Assembly (NCBI GenBank): GCA_022560025.1
Contig: JAFISE010000023.1
Coordinates: 124,001-188,000 of the forward strand
DNA length: 64,000 nt
Reading direction: 5' to 3'
Source: Stagonosporopsis chrysanthemi
Lineage: Eukaryota; Ascomycota; Dothideomycetes; Pleosporales; Didymellaceae
This document shows positions 24,039-33,535 of this stretch, one piece after another. The notes beneath the pieces were generated by a model, which was not told the DNA's origin, ran no database searches, and worked only from the letters and a program-made list of their open reading frames with translations. The number at the start of each line of letters is the position of its first letter. Positions within the stretch are counted from its first letter, which is position 1. The translations under genes were made by a program, and so were the position numbers.

Positions 24039-24883
24039 TCAATGCTGCAGCCACACCATGCCCAAGCGCTGGAAGAAGGAAAACAACGAACCCTTGGGCA
24101 CCAAACCGTAATACCCGGACTGCCATCAGGATGCGAATGAGCCTATTCCAACGTCGTTAGCTCTGCACGGCGCTCCAGCTTACTCCACTCGGCGGTATAC
24201 ACAGGACCGAGCTCCACAAAGCCCAATGCCTCAATCACCCAAGGCGCAACGATGATGATCACACCGAGTGCGATTATGGTGCAAATGACTGGATGCTTGA
24301 TGACGAAGCCCGCAATTTCGTTCGCGACACTCCATGCTTTGCGGCAAGCATCGTGGATCGCGGGACCAAGTTTGTCATGCGCGCCCTGTGAGGCAACACC
24401 TAGCTTTTCCAACACTTCCTCTGGCAGGTATTCCTTCCAGCCATAGCGACCGACTATGGCGTCAATCTCAGCCTTCAGTCCTACATCAGCTTTTTCAGCA
24501 CGAAGGACGGTGTTGACGACGTCGTTCGCGACTTCGTCGAGTGGGCGGATGTGAGAACTGTGGATAGGCAATTGCTTCCCTTGTGGATAAGGTTGATCGT
24601 CCACTGCGGAGCCCTTGACGCCGTTGAGTATAGCAGTTCTTGTGGAATCTACCTTGTGATCTTTGGTAACAGTCGCAAGGCTCTTTTTGCGAGCGGTCTT
24701 AAGATTATGAGAATCCAAGCTAAGCGCTGGGCTCTGCTGCGGGGCAACGTGCAGTGAAGGTAAACAGAAGCAGATGATTATAGGGGATCGTTTGCATGCA
24801 CCGCATGTCTGGCCACATGTTTGCGACTCATCAGCTCCAGGCATCAGTATCCTGTCTTGTTTGGTATTGATCACCAACTCCAC
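24039..24883 (-). pseudogene. Small membrane protein (Ifi-6-16-like), C-terminus cut by in-frame TGA
   Basis: Paralogue of the gene just to its right. Exon 1 (24184-24883) has a hydrophobic N-terminal segment (PIIICFCLPSLHVAP), a helical region, then the conserved membrane segment HPVICTIIALGVIIIVAPW and ALGFVELGP. A 41-bp intron (24143-24183, GTAAGC...ATAG) leads to an exon reading SFAS, TGA (24126-24128), WQSGYYG. It continues VPKGSLFSFFQRLGMVW to a natural stop at 24039. That tail is the conserved end of the family and of the intact neighbour, so the TGA removes about 35 residues. Without splicing the frame would stop at 24143 and give 246 aa. It may therefore still make a shortened protein. 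The N-terminal start is uncertain (an ATG at 24844 is also possible). Confidence 0.7.
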
Positions 24884-24990
24884 AAGTCTGTATTAGGCGA
24901 AAGAGCATGCCTTGGAATAATGAAATGGTTTCAATTCACAAGTCTACTGCCTGAAGGAAATAGGTACTTGATTTGCTCAACCCGTCTGCA

Positions 24991-25544
24991 TCAACCCAGC
25001 TTCATCACCGTCGTCATTCCTAAGCGCTGTAAGTACGCAAACAGCGACTTGACCGGCACTGTGCCGCCATAGGTCGACTGCCATTTCGCGGCGAACGATG
25101 CTGTAATCTTCGTCAGTGGCGATTTGCATAGAAACTTTAGGCGCGCTCACCCAACGCCGGGCCATCTGACCCGAAGCTCAGCAGTTGCAGGGCGGGCGGG
25201 AACAAGAGATACAGTACTCCAAGCGTGACGACCAGGCAAAATATTGGATGATCTTTAGCAAAGCCCTCGATCGTGTCCGCATCAGCCAGAGCTCTTTCAT
25301 AGGCCCCTTGAAATGCTGAGCCAGCCTTGTCATATACGTTGTGAACGACCGGAGCCAGCTTTTCTAACAGCAGCCTGACAGATTCCTTGGTTATCCCGAA
25401 CGTATCAGCTTGGATATTTGCAACGGGTTTTGCGATCTCGGGGCGTCCGACAGACAGCAGAGTTGCGAGGATTGCGTCTGCGACAACTCCATGCGGAGTA
25501 ATACCACTCAGGTGGTTCATGATGGCTTGGAGGCGTACAGCCAT
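24991..25544 (-). CDS. Small membrane protein, Ifi-6-16-like family, intact paralogue
   Basis: Exon 1 is 25151-25544 and exon 2 is 24991-25100, with a 50-bp intron (GTGAGC...TACAG, phase 1), giving 167 aa. The start is the ATG in TCACCATGGC. Without splicing the frame ends early in GERA. Spliced, it continues GPALASFAAKWQSTYGG, then VPVKSLFAYLQRLGM. Features are an amphipathic helical N-terminal half, a membrane segment (HPIFCLVVTLGVLYLLFPP), and a small-residue-rich tail. The tail pattern (SxAAxWQS...V..SLFA.LQ.LGM) resembles fungal relatives of interferon-induced Ifi-6-16/ISG12 proteins, whose members act at mitochondria or the ER in animals. The role in fungi is not established to my knowledge. 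It is arranged head to tail with the broken copy 108 bp downstream of its stop, which suggests tandem duplication. Confidence 0.75.
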
Positions 25545-25601
25545 GGTGAAAGAAGCAGATGTTTGTCGCCGCAAGGCAGACGAGGCGTTATTTAATGAAC
25601 C

Positions 25602-25832
25602 CTAAGCGGCGGTGGTGTAGGGGAGTGACTCGGGGGCGCGGTCACGGGGGGAGCGTCTGTCGCTGCGGTCGAACGGCCTCTCCTCGCTGCGCTGCGGTCT
25701 GTCGTCGCGATCAAAGGACCTCTCCGGCCTGTGCTGGTGGCTTGACTGCGCCACTCGATGAGGTGAGTATGAAGTGGCCCGTACCGAGCGGGATAACAAC
25801 GAGACTGCCGCCTCACACCACCTTGATAGCAT
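25602..25832 (-). other. Arg/Asp-rich coding-like stretch, possible gene remnant
   Basis: The minus strand reads an open stretch ending HQHRPERSFDRDDRPQRSEE, then RPFDRSDRRSPRDR. It contains an internal repeat of the form (E)R(S/P)FDR(D/S)DR. This biased composition is typical of RNA-binding tails but has no folded domain. It lies directly upstream of the intact small membrane protein gene. A 3' splice-like CAG precedes the repeat. It may be a last exon, a remnant or chance. No confident gene model is possible. Confidence 0.25.
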
Positions 25833-26056
25833 CGATACGGCAACGGTAATTCATGGCTTCAGAATCGTAGCTGGTAAAGTTGGCTATGCTGTCGCTCGAA
25901 TCGACCTTACTAGTGAAAATTACCACCTACACTCAGTGGATGAACAACGCAAGCTACAATGTTTGTGCTCTAAAAACATCCATAGTTTTCCATAGAGTTC
26001 CTCGCTCTGCTTCCTCGCACCATATGAGGCGACTGGCAGTCGACTGTATACCCAGC

Positions 26057-27247
26057 ATGACCAACATGCCAAAAGAGCATGAGTGTCCTGAGACGTTTGC
26101 TCCTAGTGAGCCGCACCGAGCTCGCAACATCGCTGCTAACGGGCAGCTTTTTATACAGGGTCAAGCAGTTCCTGGACATCAAGGCTGGCGCCGTCACGTT
26201 GCACGTTTTCGGCGCGATCGTGGTCGCACGCATACCGATGCCCTGCAAACGCAAATTTCGTATCAGATACAGACAGCAGATCATGCGCCTGTAGGTAACG
26301 ATAACGCTCGCTCGGCTTACATGGTACAACCACCAGAAAACTTTGGCCTGTTGACGTCGCAGCGGTCTCGTGCTGGACAGGTGGCTCGACCGACAAGCCG
26401 AGTGACCAGCGGTATGATGGACCCAGAAGGTTGGATTGCTGGACTTCACGCACATTGCATTACTCGAAATACTGAGCTAGATTCATACGACGACTCTCAA
26501 CAAGGGTCTTTCATAGGTTGCAAGCCTCTGCATCCAGATCCGCTCGATGAATCACACCATGATGGACGCCAACAACGGGCACAACGACATGTGTCTCCAC
26601 AGCGACCGCAATTCCTGGCTCCGCCACCAGATCATGTTCCTCGATCTCAAAGGACCGTAGGTCGCCCTTCATCTAACGGGTTTTCCCACTGCTATCGCGA
26701 AACACCATTACCCGCTCCACCATTCACATCTTCAGTGCAACGCCATCAAAGACTTACCAGCGGCACGACAGCTGACCGTGGATCCGCTAGGCCACATCAT
26801 TCTGAGCTGCACTACGATGAACAAGCTCTTCCTCCTGCGCCTTTGCGTCCGCCGCCGCCAACGCCTTCAGAAGTTGTGGCATACCAACCACCGCCAACAG
26901 TCTTGCAACCAATTCCCGTTCGTGCGACGCTACTGAGTACTAGAAGCTACCTGATACGGTATGGTAGCATTCAACCCCTAGAACTGGAGGCTGTAAGTGA
27001 TACTATGCAACGACCTGAATATGCTGGTAATATTTTGAAATCGTTGCATGAGCCGTCTGCGATTGCAGCAGTCTCTGTTGACACGACTGAGCCGGAACTT
27101 GGCGAAGAGACACGTGATTTTGCTCTGTGGTATGACTACTTCGTAGCAGCTCGGACGTGGGATTTTGAGGACACGACAGACGCTTATAATGAGCTGCAAA
27201 AACGTGGGCCCGCGTTCGGCAAGTCTGGTAAGAGCGACGATTTGTAA
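26057..27247 (+). CDS. Hypothetical Pro/His/Gln-rich protein, orphan-like
   Basis: Open frame of 397 codons from the ATG at 26057 (MTNMPKEH). The frame is open further upstream, to an ATG at 25880. Composition is biased: Pro, His, Gln and Arg are high, with runs such as PPAPLRPPPPTPSE. No TM segment, signal peptide or catalytic motif is visible. The C-terminal about 100 residues are less biased (ETRDFALWYDYFVAARTWDF, then EDTTDAYNELQKRG) and may fold. I recognise no family. The uninterrupted length and the structured end argue for a real gene, probably lineage-restricted. It lies 237 bp ahead of the regulator gene on the same strand. Confidence 0.5.
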   Translation: MTNMPKEHECPETFAPSEPHRARNIAANGQLFIQGQAVPGHQGWRRHVARFRRDRGRTHTDALQTQISYQIQTADHAPVGNDNARSAYMVQPPENFGLLTSQRSRAGQVARPTSRVTSGMMDPEGWIAGLHAHCITRNTELDSYDDSQQGSFIGCKPLHPDPLDESHHDGRQQRAQRHVSPQRPQFLAPPPDHVPRSQRTVGRPSSNGFSHCYRETPLPAPPFTSSVQRHQRLTSGTTADRGSARPHHSELHYDEQALPPAPLRPPPPTPSEVVAYQPPPTVLQPIPVRATLLSTRSYLIRYGSIQPLELEAVSDTMQRPEYAGNILKSLHEPSAIAAVSVDTTEPELGEETRDFALWYDYFVAARTWDFEDTTDAYNELQKRGPAFGKSGKSDDL

Positions 27248-27484
27248 TCTCAATAGATACAAGAGACTCTTCAATCACCGTGCTTTGTCAGATGTGTATC
27301 AATGTCCCTGTATAGGTTTTCCTCTTTGTTGATGGATGATGTTTACCCATCGCCCAAAGAAGAATCTACTATCCTTCTTCTGGCCGCTTAGCGTGCAGGT
27401 AGCGTGAGTGTTCGCAGTCGGTACCTAGGGCTGAACCTCCGTCCGTTGCGTTACAACTGCGACAAACAATGAAATATTACATCG

Positions 27485-30005
27485 ATGTCCAACACCTCAG
27501 CCACTCGACAGCTCCCAACCAGGGTGAGCGCCGCATGTGACAGGTGCCGCAAGAACAAGAGCCGAGTCAGTATGCCTCCATTGGCCATTATAATGTACGG
27601 CTGGCTTACAACGCCAACAGTGTGATCCATTTCGCCCCTGCTCGCTTTGTTTACGAGCTAATACACAATGTTCGAGTACCAACGTGGATAGCCCTGCTCG
27701 TGCGACCAAAAGACGACGGACGGAGACATCATCACGTGAGCCATCTCGGGACCACACCGAAGCAGTACAAGAGGATGCCGGTGCACCACAAGTCCAAATA
27801 GCTGATGAATACCCCGAATCCGAGATACCTGGCCCCGATGAGACTACACGGCCAAGCAGCGTTGAGCGTGAAGCAGATTCTGCCATGGGAATTGCGCAGC
27901 GAATATATCGACTTGGCAATCAGCCTTCACTTAACAGGACGACCTCTGCCTTTCCTGGCGGCGACACCCACGCTCGAACTACGGGCTCACGTCCCGAACG
28001 CGTCCAGAGACAGCCCGTGGCTTTGATTCTTGGATATCCTCTGCCAAGATTGGAGGTCATGCACGAGCTCCTGGAAGAGTATTTCGATACTGTCCATTGG
28101 TTTTCGCTGGTGATCTACGAACCTAAATTTCGAGCCGCCTTCGTTACAGTCCAGGATGGGCTTGCGTTCCCTTCCCAGAAGCGATTTCTGGTTCTGGTGT
28201 CTACCGTGCTTGGTATGGCGGCATGGTACAAATCCCATAAGAATGGTCCAGCAGTTCAACCATCAACCGAAGACTGGCGAAGCTGGTCTGTTAATTTGCT
28301 ACAGGGGCCCGAGAGATATCTCACGGAGTTAATGGATCAGACTTCTATTGCATCGGTGCAAGTGTGCATTCTACTCGGCAGCTATCTTTTATATCATGGG
28401 AAGCCAAACCTCTCCTTCGCATTATTGGGTGCAACAATCCGGAGTGCGCAGGCGATCGGTCTCCATAGGCAGCCGCTAAGTGGTACTCAGGCTAGCGTCG
28501 AAGAAAGGAAACGGGTCTGGTGGACGATATACACTTGGGACAGGTATTATTTCACTAACGCACATGCTCACGTGATGCTGATTTTGGTATAGGTTTGCAT
28601 CTGTAACGTATGGTCGACCTCTCGGTATTAACGATAAAGATTGCAATGTCGCGCAGCCAGAGGACACCTTCGAACTGCGAGCCTTTGGATCTGATTCTGC
28701 CAAGGACGGAGATGCAACAATTTGCTATTCTACTTACCAAAGGGAGCTCAACAAACTCTACTTGATCGCATCGCCCCTGATTGAGACCATCTTCGGCATG
28801 CGCGCTATCGGGTCTAGCGGACACGACACAACTCATTACATGGAACAAATCGTGCAGATCACTGGCCGCGTATGGGCATGGCGTCAACAGCTTCCAGCTC
28901 ATCTCAAGCTCGACCTACAGAGTGATTGCACACTGAATCAACCGCCTGCTGCCTACGTGCACCACCTCCAAGCGTTGTCTTTGCAACTGACATTTGATAG
29001 TCTACTAATCATCTTCTACCGCCCTTTATTTGCGCAGCAGGTCGATCATCTGATCCGAAACCAAAGCTATCCAGACGCCGGTCATGGCCAAGCGGAATCC
29101 CCCCCGGGTGTATCGGATTTAGCATCTTCACCATTCTTCACTGCTAGCGCAACGAGTCCCCTCTCAAGATCGCATTTCTCAAGTACTGAACAGTGGTGGG
29201 ATGCCGCTCTGCGGACATCAAAGGTTACAGAAATGCCTCAGTTAGCCCAATTGGCAACTGACAGCCATCTCGTAGCATTCCTGGCCATCAATCTGTTCAA
29301 CTCTGCTATCGTTATGGCAGTATTGGCTCTCTCGGACCCACTTTCCGACAGGGCTCAGCATGTGAAGCGTACTATCACAAGGATATTTCGCCTCCAAGAG
29401 CTTCTCGGAAAGAAAACCCAGCTGTCGGTACAGAGCAATCACGTCCTAAAGGATGTTATTCATATGCTGCTGCGACGCGAAGCAGATGCAATGTTGACGC
29501 CCGTCATCATCTCAGACGAGCAATCAGCTTTCAGCAACACTTCAACAATTCCTGAGCATGCGTCGAATCTGATGTCTGTCGAGGAGACTCTGCGTCTACC
29601 TATGCAGTTGCCAATGAATACGCCCGCTAGACAACGCCACTATAACACAACAGATCGAGCAATGCGACTCAATGAGAGTCTGGCGTCGGTACAGCAAGGT
29701 AAGTAGTGTTTGCTTCAAGATTGTTCTTCTCAGTAGCTGACTTGGTGGTAACCTCAGCTTTCCCTTTGGGATTTGATGGAGCAAATAACGCCAGCTCCAC
29801 AACAAATCAAGATTGGAACCAGAATCAAGTGTTGAACGCCGACACTCAAGAAACAACCCTGCGAGAATGGCCACAGGCCCCTCTACAAGAGGCTACAGAG
29901 GGCTTTGACTCAAGCTGGGACGACGCAAACAACATCGACATAACGGGTAATGGCTTGTACTGGTTCTGGGACACGATTTGGAACGAACCTCAGTTGCTCT
30001 CATGA
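27485..30005 (+). CDS. Zn2Cys6 transcription factor with fungal-specific middle domain
   Basis: Exons are 27485-27565, 27621-28543, 28593-29698 and 29758-30005 (introns 55, 49 and 59 bp), giving 785 aa. The zinc cluster is perfect and split by intron 1: C18-x2-C21-x6-C28-x5-C34-x2-C37-x6-C44. A basic patch follows (ATKRRRTE). The middle-homology domain (Fungal_trans) spans about 140-500 and includes IGLHRQPL, the landmark ERKRVWWTIYTWDR and SVTYGRPLGINDKDC. The last exon encodes an Asn/Gln/Trp/acidic tail (DWNQNQ, SSWDDANN) suited to activation. It ends 64 bp from the stop of the convergent polyol dehydrogenase gene, and a sugar transporter lies beyond. It is therefore a plausible pathway-specific regulator of that module (inference from position). 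Confidence 0.92.
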
Positions 30006-30069
30006 CTGTAATCGACAAACAAAAAGCAGTGACAAAAGTCCGGTTTTGAATTCCTACTTGAAATAATTT

Positions 30070-31334
30070 TCACAATCGTGAAGCTGAAACGGCTTGATTT
30101 TGCTCGTAGACTGCTCCTGCCAGAGCTCTGTCTACACCAGGCCCATAGATAACGGACTTGATACCGCCTCGACTCGCGACGTGATGAAACGCTTTCTCAG
30201 CGTGCTCGAACTCAAACTCGTGCGTTATCAGGCTTCCCAATCTCACACGGTTGGATCTCAGCAGGTCTATAGCCAACTTATAATCGCCAGGCCCATACCG
30301 AAAACTGCCCTTCAGGATCGCTTCTTTGTCGCAGATCTGTCCGATAGGAAAATCTATCTTTGGGGCCCCAAGGCCGGCTTGAACGAAAATACCACCCCGT
30401 CTCAATGCAGCGACACCGCAATTAATGCAGGGCTGCGCCCCTGTAGCATCAATGACCACATCGAAACCTGTGGGTAGTTGAGCACCAGCAATGAGCTGTG
30501 CAGCATTTAGCTCCGGAGTCCCGTCTTGCATCTTGTATGTTTGGTCTGCGCCGAAGGATCGCGCAAAGGACAATCTTGTGTCAACAGCGTCGACGATTAC
30601 CACCTTTGAAGTGCCGAAAGCTTGCGCTACCGCACCACAGAGAAGTCCAATAGGGCCAGCGCCGAAGACTCCAACCGATTTTCCTTGAAGATTGCCAGCA
30701 AGACTGCAGCAATGCACAGCAATGCTCAACGGCTCGACCAAGGCTCCCTCTCGTAGCGAGATATTCGACGGTAGCTTGAAACAGCATTCTTCAGGGAGAC
30801 AGTAGAACGTGGACAAGGTACCATCATAAGGAGGTGTTGCTGCGAACTGCATTGAGTCGCAAAGATTGTATCGGCCGCTGCGACAAGTCCCGCAGGTGTT
30901 GCATCCTACACCGGGTTCTAGCGCCACGCGGTCTCCTACTGCTAGGCCTTTGACGCCTTTCCCACATTCCTCGACGATACCTGAAGATTCGTGACCGAGG
31001 ATGATGGGCCTATCGACGATGTATCGACCAATCCGTCCATGCTGCCAATAATGGACCTGAGCAAATGTCAGCTTGTTCTCCGTCAAACGCATGGTCAATA
31101 TCATTCTTGAGTACCGGCAGGTCTTGCACTCACATCAGATCCACACAGGCCGGTCGCCACCACCCTAATTCGGACGTGTCTTGAGCTCTGGAGCTCGGTC
31201 ACAGGTCTATCTTCGAAAGAGAAAGACTTCGACGGGCTTAGAACAAATGATCGGTTCATCTCGACGGCATAACTGTTGTCGGGTGTGTATTCATGATGGG
31301 GAGAGCTTTCAATTGCTTCCGTCTGAGTTATCAT
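30070..31334 (-). CDS. Zinc-dependent polyol dehydrogenase (xylitol/sorbitol type)
   Basis: NAD-dependent oxidation of a sugar alcohol to its ketose (for example xylitol to D-xylulose), in the cytosol. Exons are 31134-31334 and 30070-31056 (77-bp intron, GTGAGT...CTCAG, phase 0), giving 395 aa. Catalytic zinc ligands are C64 (GLCGSD), H89 and E90 (GHE). Structural zinc cysteines C119, C122, C125 and C133 are all present. The Rossmann motif GAGPIG and the segment FRYGPGDYKLAIDLL are as in xylitol dehydrogenases. The exact substrate cannot be read from sequence. L-arabinitol and sorbitol dehydrogenases share this fold. The N-terminus (about 30 residues before MNRSFVL) is longer than usual, and MNRS is an alternative start. 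Divergent from the sugar transporter gene. Confidence 0.92.
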
Positions 31335-31444
31335 TTTGATAAGGCGGTGCAGTGAGCCGTTTTGTGAGGTCTTTCCGTCCTGATCGTTGGCATATTTGTA
31401 TCTGTAGCCAGTGCTGCATCTCCAGATCGGCTGTTGATCGCGTT

Positions 31445-31578
31445 CGGTTCCGACGCGACGATTCAATGGGGGCCCGAAGGCGGTTCCGACGGATGCAGAA
31501 CTACATTTCACGGTTCCGGTGGACCGCGGACCCTAACACCACCAAAACCCAACAGAGATGTCACCCGGACCGGAACCG
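31445..31578. promoter_or_regulatory. Cluster of CGG-N2-CCG elements in a divergent promoter
   Basis: CGGTTCCG occurs at 31445-31452, 31481-31488 and 31511-31518, and its reverse complement CGGAACCG at 31571-31578. The first two copies extend to the same 11-mer CGGTTCCGACG. CGG triplets in inverted pairs are the usual half-sites of Zn2Cys6 dimers. The cluster sits 111-244 bp upstream of the dehydrogenase ATG and 182-315 bp upstream of the transporter ATG. It is a good candidate operator for the neighbouring Zn2Cys6 protein. The repeats are seen directly; the binding partner is inferred. Confidence 0.6.
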
Positions 31579-31759
31579 CAAAATCCAGAAATCTCAACTT
31601 CACAATGTCGTCGCGTAGTCTCCATGGGGTGAAATCCGGGGAAGTTAAAATGGTGTTGCCTCCCCAGGTTTCTCCATCATCAGTGCAGCACTCCTCCTGA
31701 GCACATCCACAGTTGCATTCTTTATCAGGACCCCATTAAGCTTCAGAAAATTCCCCACA

Positions 31760-33535
31760 ATGGCTACTCGCAACAACTCCGTCGCCAGCCAGAGCGCCAA
31801 TATCCAGGAGCGGGCAAGTCGCATCGCCAATAAGGTTGCGGATGAGCAAGGAAGTCTTGAGAGGATGCTTAAGCCCACGAAGATCACAGCAAGATACCCC
31901 GTCAAAGGAAAGGCACTGCTCTTTGCGACTTGTGGATTTGGAAGTCTTGGTGATGCGCTGTTTGGTTACAACTCTGGTGAGTCTGATCTGAATAAGTACT
32001 CCACACTCACTGACTGTCCAAGGTATAATGTCTGGACTTCTTGTCAACCCGGTCTTCGTCAAACGATTCTTCAGCGACTTCGGTGGCGCCAATGGAAGCA
32101 CTGCTGCAGTGAATCCTTCCATCACTGGTATATCCGTCGCTTGTCTGCAAGCCTCGGCCGCCGTAGGCTCACTCATCGCCGGCCGCCTGGGCGACATGAT
32201 CGGTCGTAAGCGCACAGTCCGACTTGGTGGCTTCATATACTTCTTCAGCGCCTTCATACAGATCTTTGCCCCTGGATTCGGCACCTTTGTCGCTGGAAGA
32301 ACAATTCAGGGTCTCGGCGTTGGCTTTCTCTCGATGACTGTTCCCATCATCCAGACGGAGATAGCTGCACCGCACGCTCGAGGCCTCATGGTGGGCATTG
32401 AGTACACGTGTCTTATCGCCGGCTACATGCTGTCTTGCTGGGTCGATTACGGGTTTCACTTCATGCTTCCGGACAACATGTCTTGGCAGGGTCCATTCAT
32501 TATCCAGATCATCCTCTCTTTCATCCTGGTTATCATGTCCTTCCTACTACCCGAGACGCCAAGATGGCTCGCAAAGAACGGGTTCATGCAGGAAAGCCTG
32601 CAGACCATTGCCGATCTCCACTCTGACGGCGACGTTGAGGCTGAGCACGTCCAAAAGGTCTTCCTCGAGATCCAGGAAGCAGTGGTCTACGAAGCTGATC
32701 TAGGCAACGCTGGTTGGATGGTAAGCCCTGATAGTCCCTGTTGCTTATGTCTGTATGCTGACTTACCCCTAGGAAATGTTCACTCGCTACCGCAAGCGGA
32801 CCATCGTTGGTATCACGGCTCAAATGTTCGCTCAGCTCAACGGCATAAACATTATCTCGTTCTACCTGCCGAGCACACTCTCGGCGGCTGGCTTTGACGA
32901 CAAGAAATCGCTCCTCTATACTGCCGCGAACGCCATTCCTTACACAGCTGCGACGGTGGCTACCTGGTGGCTGGCTGATCGATGGGGACGAAAACCACTT
33001 CTCATTCTCGGTGGCTTTGCAATGGCCATTCTTCTTGGTATCGTCTGCGCGTTCACCGAGGCTGGCATGCCAATCATGGCGCGTGCTAATGGTCAATACG
33101 CCTTCATCATGCTCTACAACATTGTCTATGGCTTCACATGGGGTCCCGTCCCGTGGTTAGTGCCCGCTGAAGTCTTCCCTCTGCGTGGTCGCAGTAAGGG
33201 CATGGCGCTTGGTATGGGCCCCAGCAAACAAGTGTCAAAAGCATTGCTAACATCCTCCAGCAACAACTAGCAACTGGATCTTCAACTTCATCATTGGTAT
33301 GGTGTCACCTGACGCGTTCGCCGGCATTGGTGGATACTTTTACTTGGTGATCGCAGGCTTCTGCCTCTTCTCGGCTGGACTGACACACTTTTACTATGTT
33401 GAGACTGCCGGCCATTCTCTGGAAGAGATTGCTATCGCTTTCGGCGACAAAGCGTTTGCTGACGGCGATGACGAAGTGCTCGATACGATCACTGCGGGTG
33501 CTGAAAAGAACGAGAGGTCGATCAACAAGGTCTAA
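31760..33535 (+). CDS. MFS sugar transporter, sugar porter family
   Basis: Proton-coupled or facilitative uptake of a hexose, pentose or polyol at the plasma membrane. Exons are 31760-31976, 32023-32720, 32773-33211 and 33261-33535 (introns 46, 52 and 49 bp), giving 542 aa with 12 predicted TM segments. Sugar-porter signatures are GDALFGYNSG in TM1, GRLGDMIGRK after TM2, PETPRWL (usually PESPRWL) after TM6, QLNGINIISFY in TM7, ADRWGRKP after TM8 and PAEVFPLRGRSKGMA after TM10. The N-terminus is a polar cytosolic 50-residue stretch. It shares a 425-bp promoter with the polyol dehydrogenase gene, so co-regulation is likely. Substrate cannot be fixed from sequence. Confidence 0.94.
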
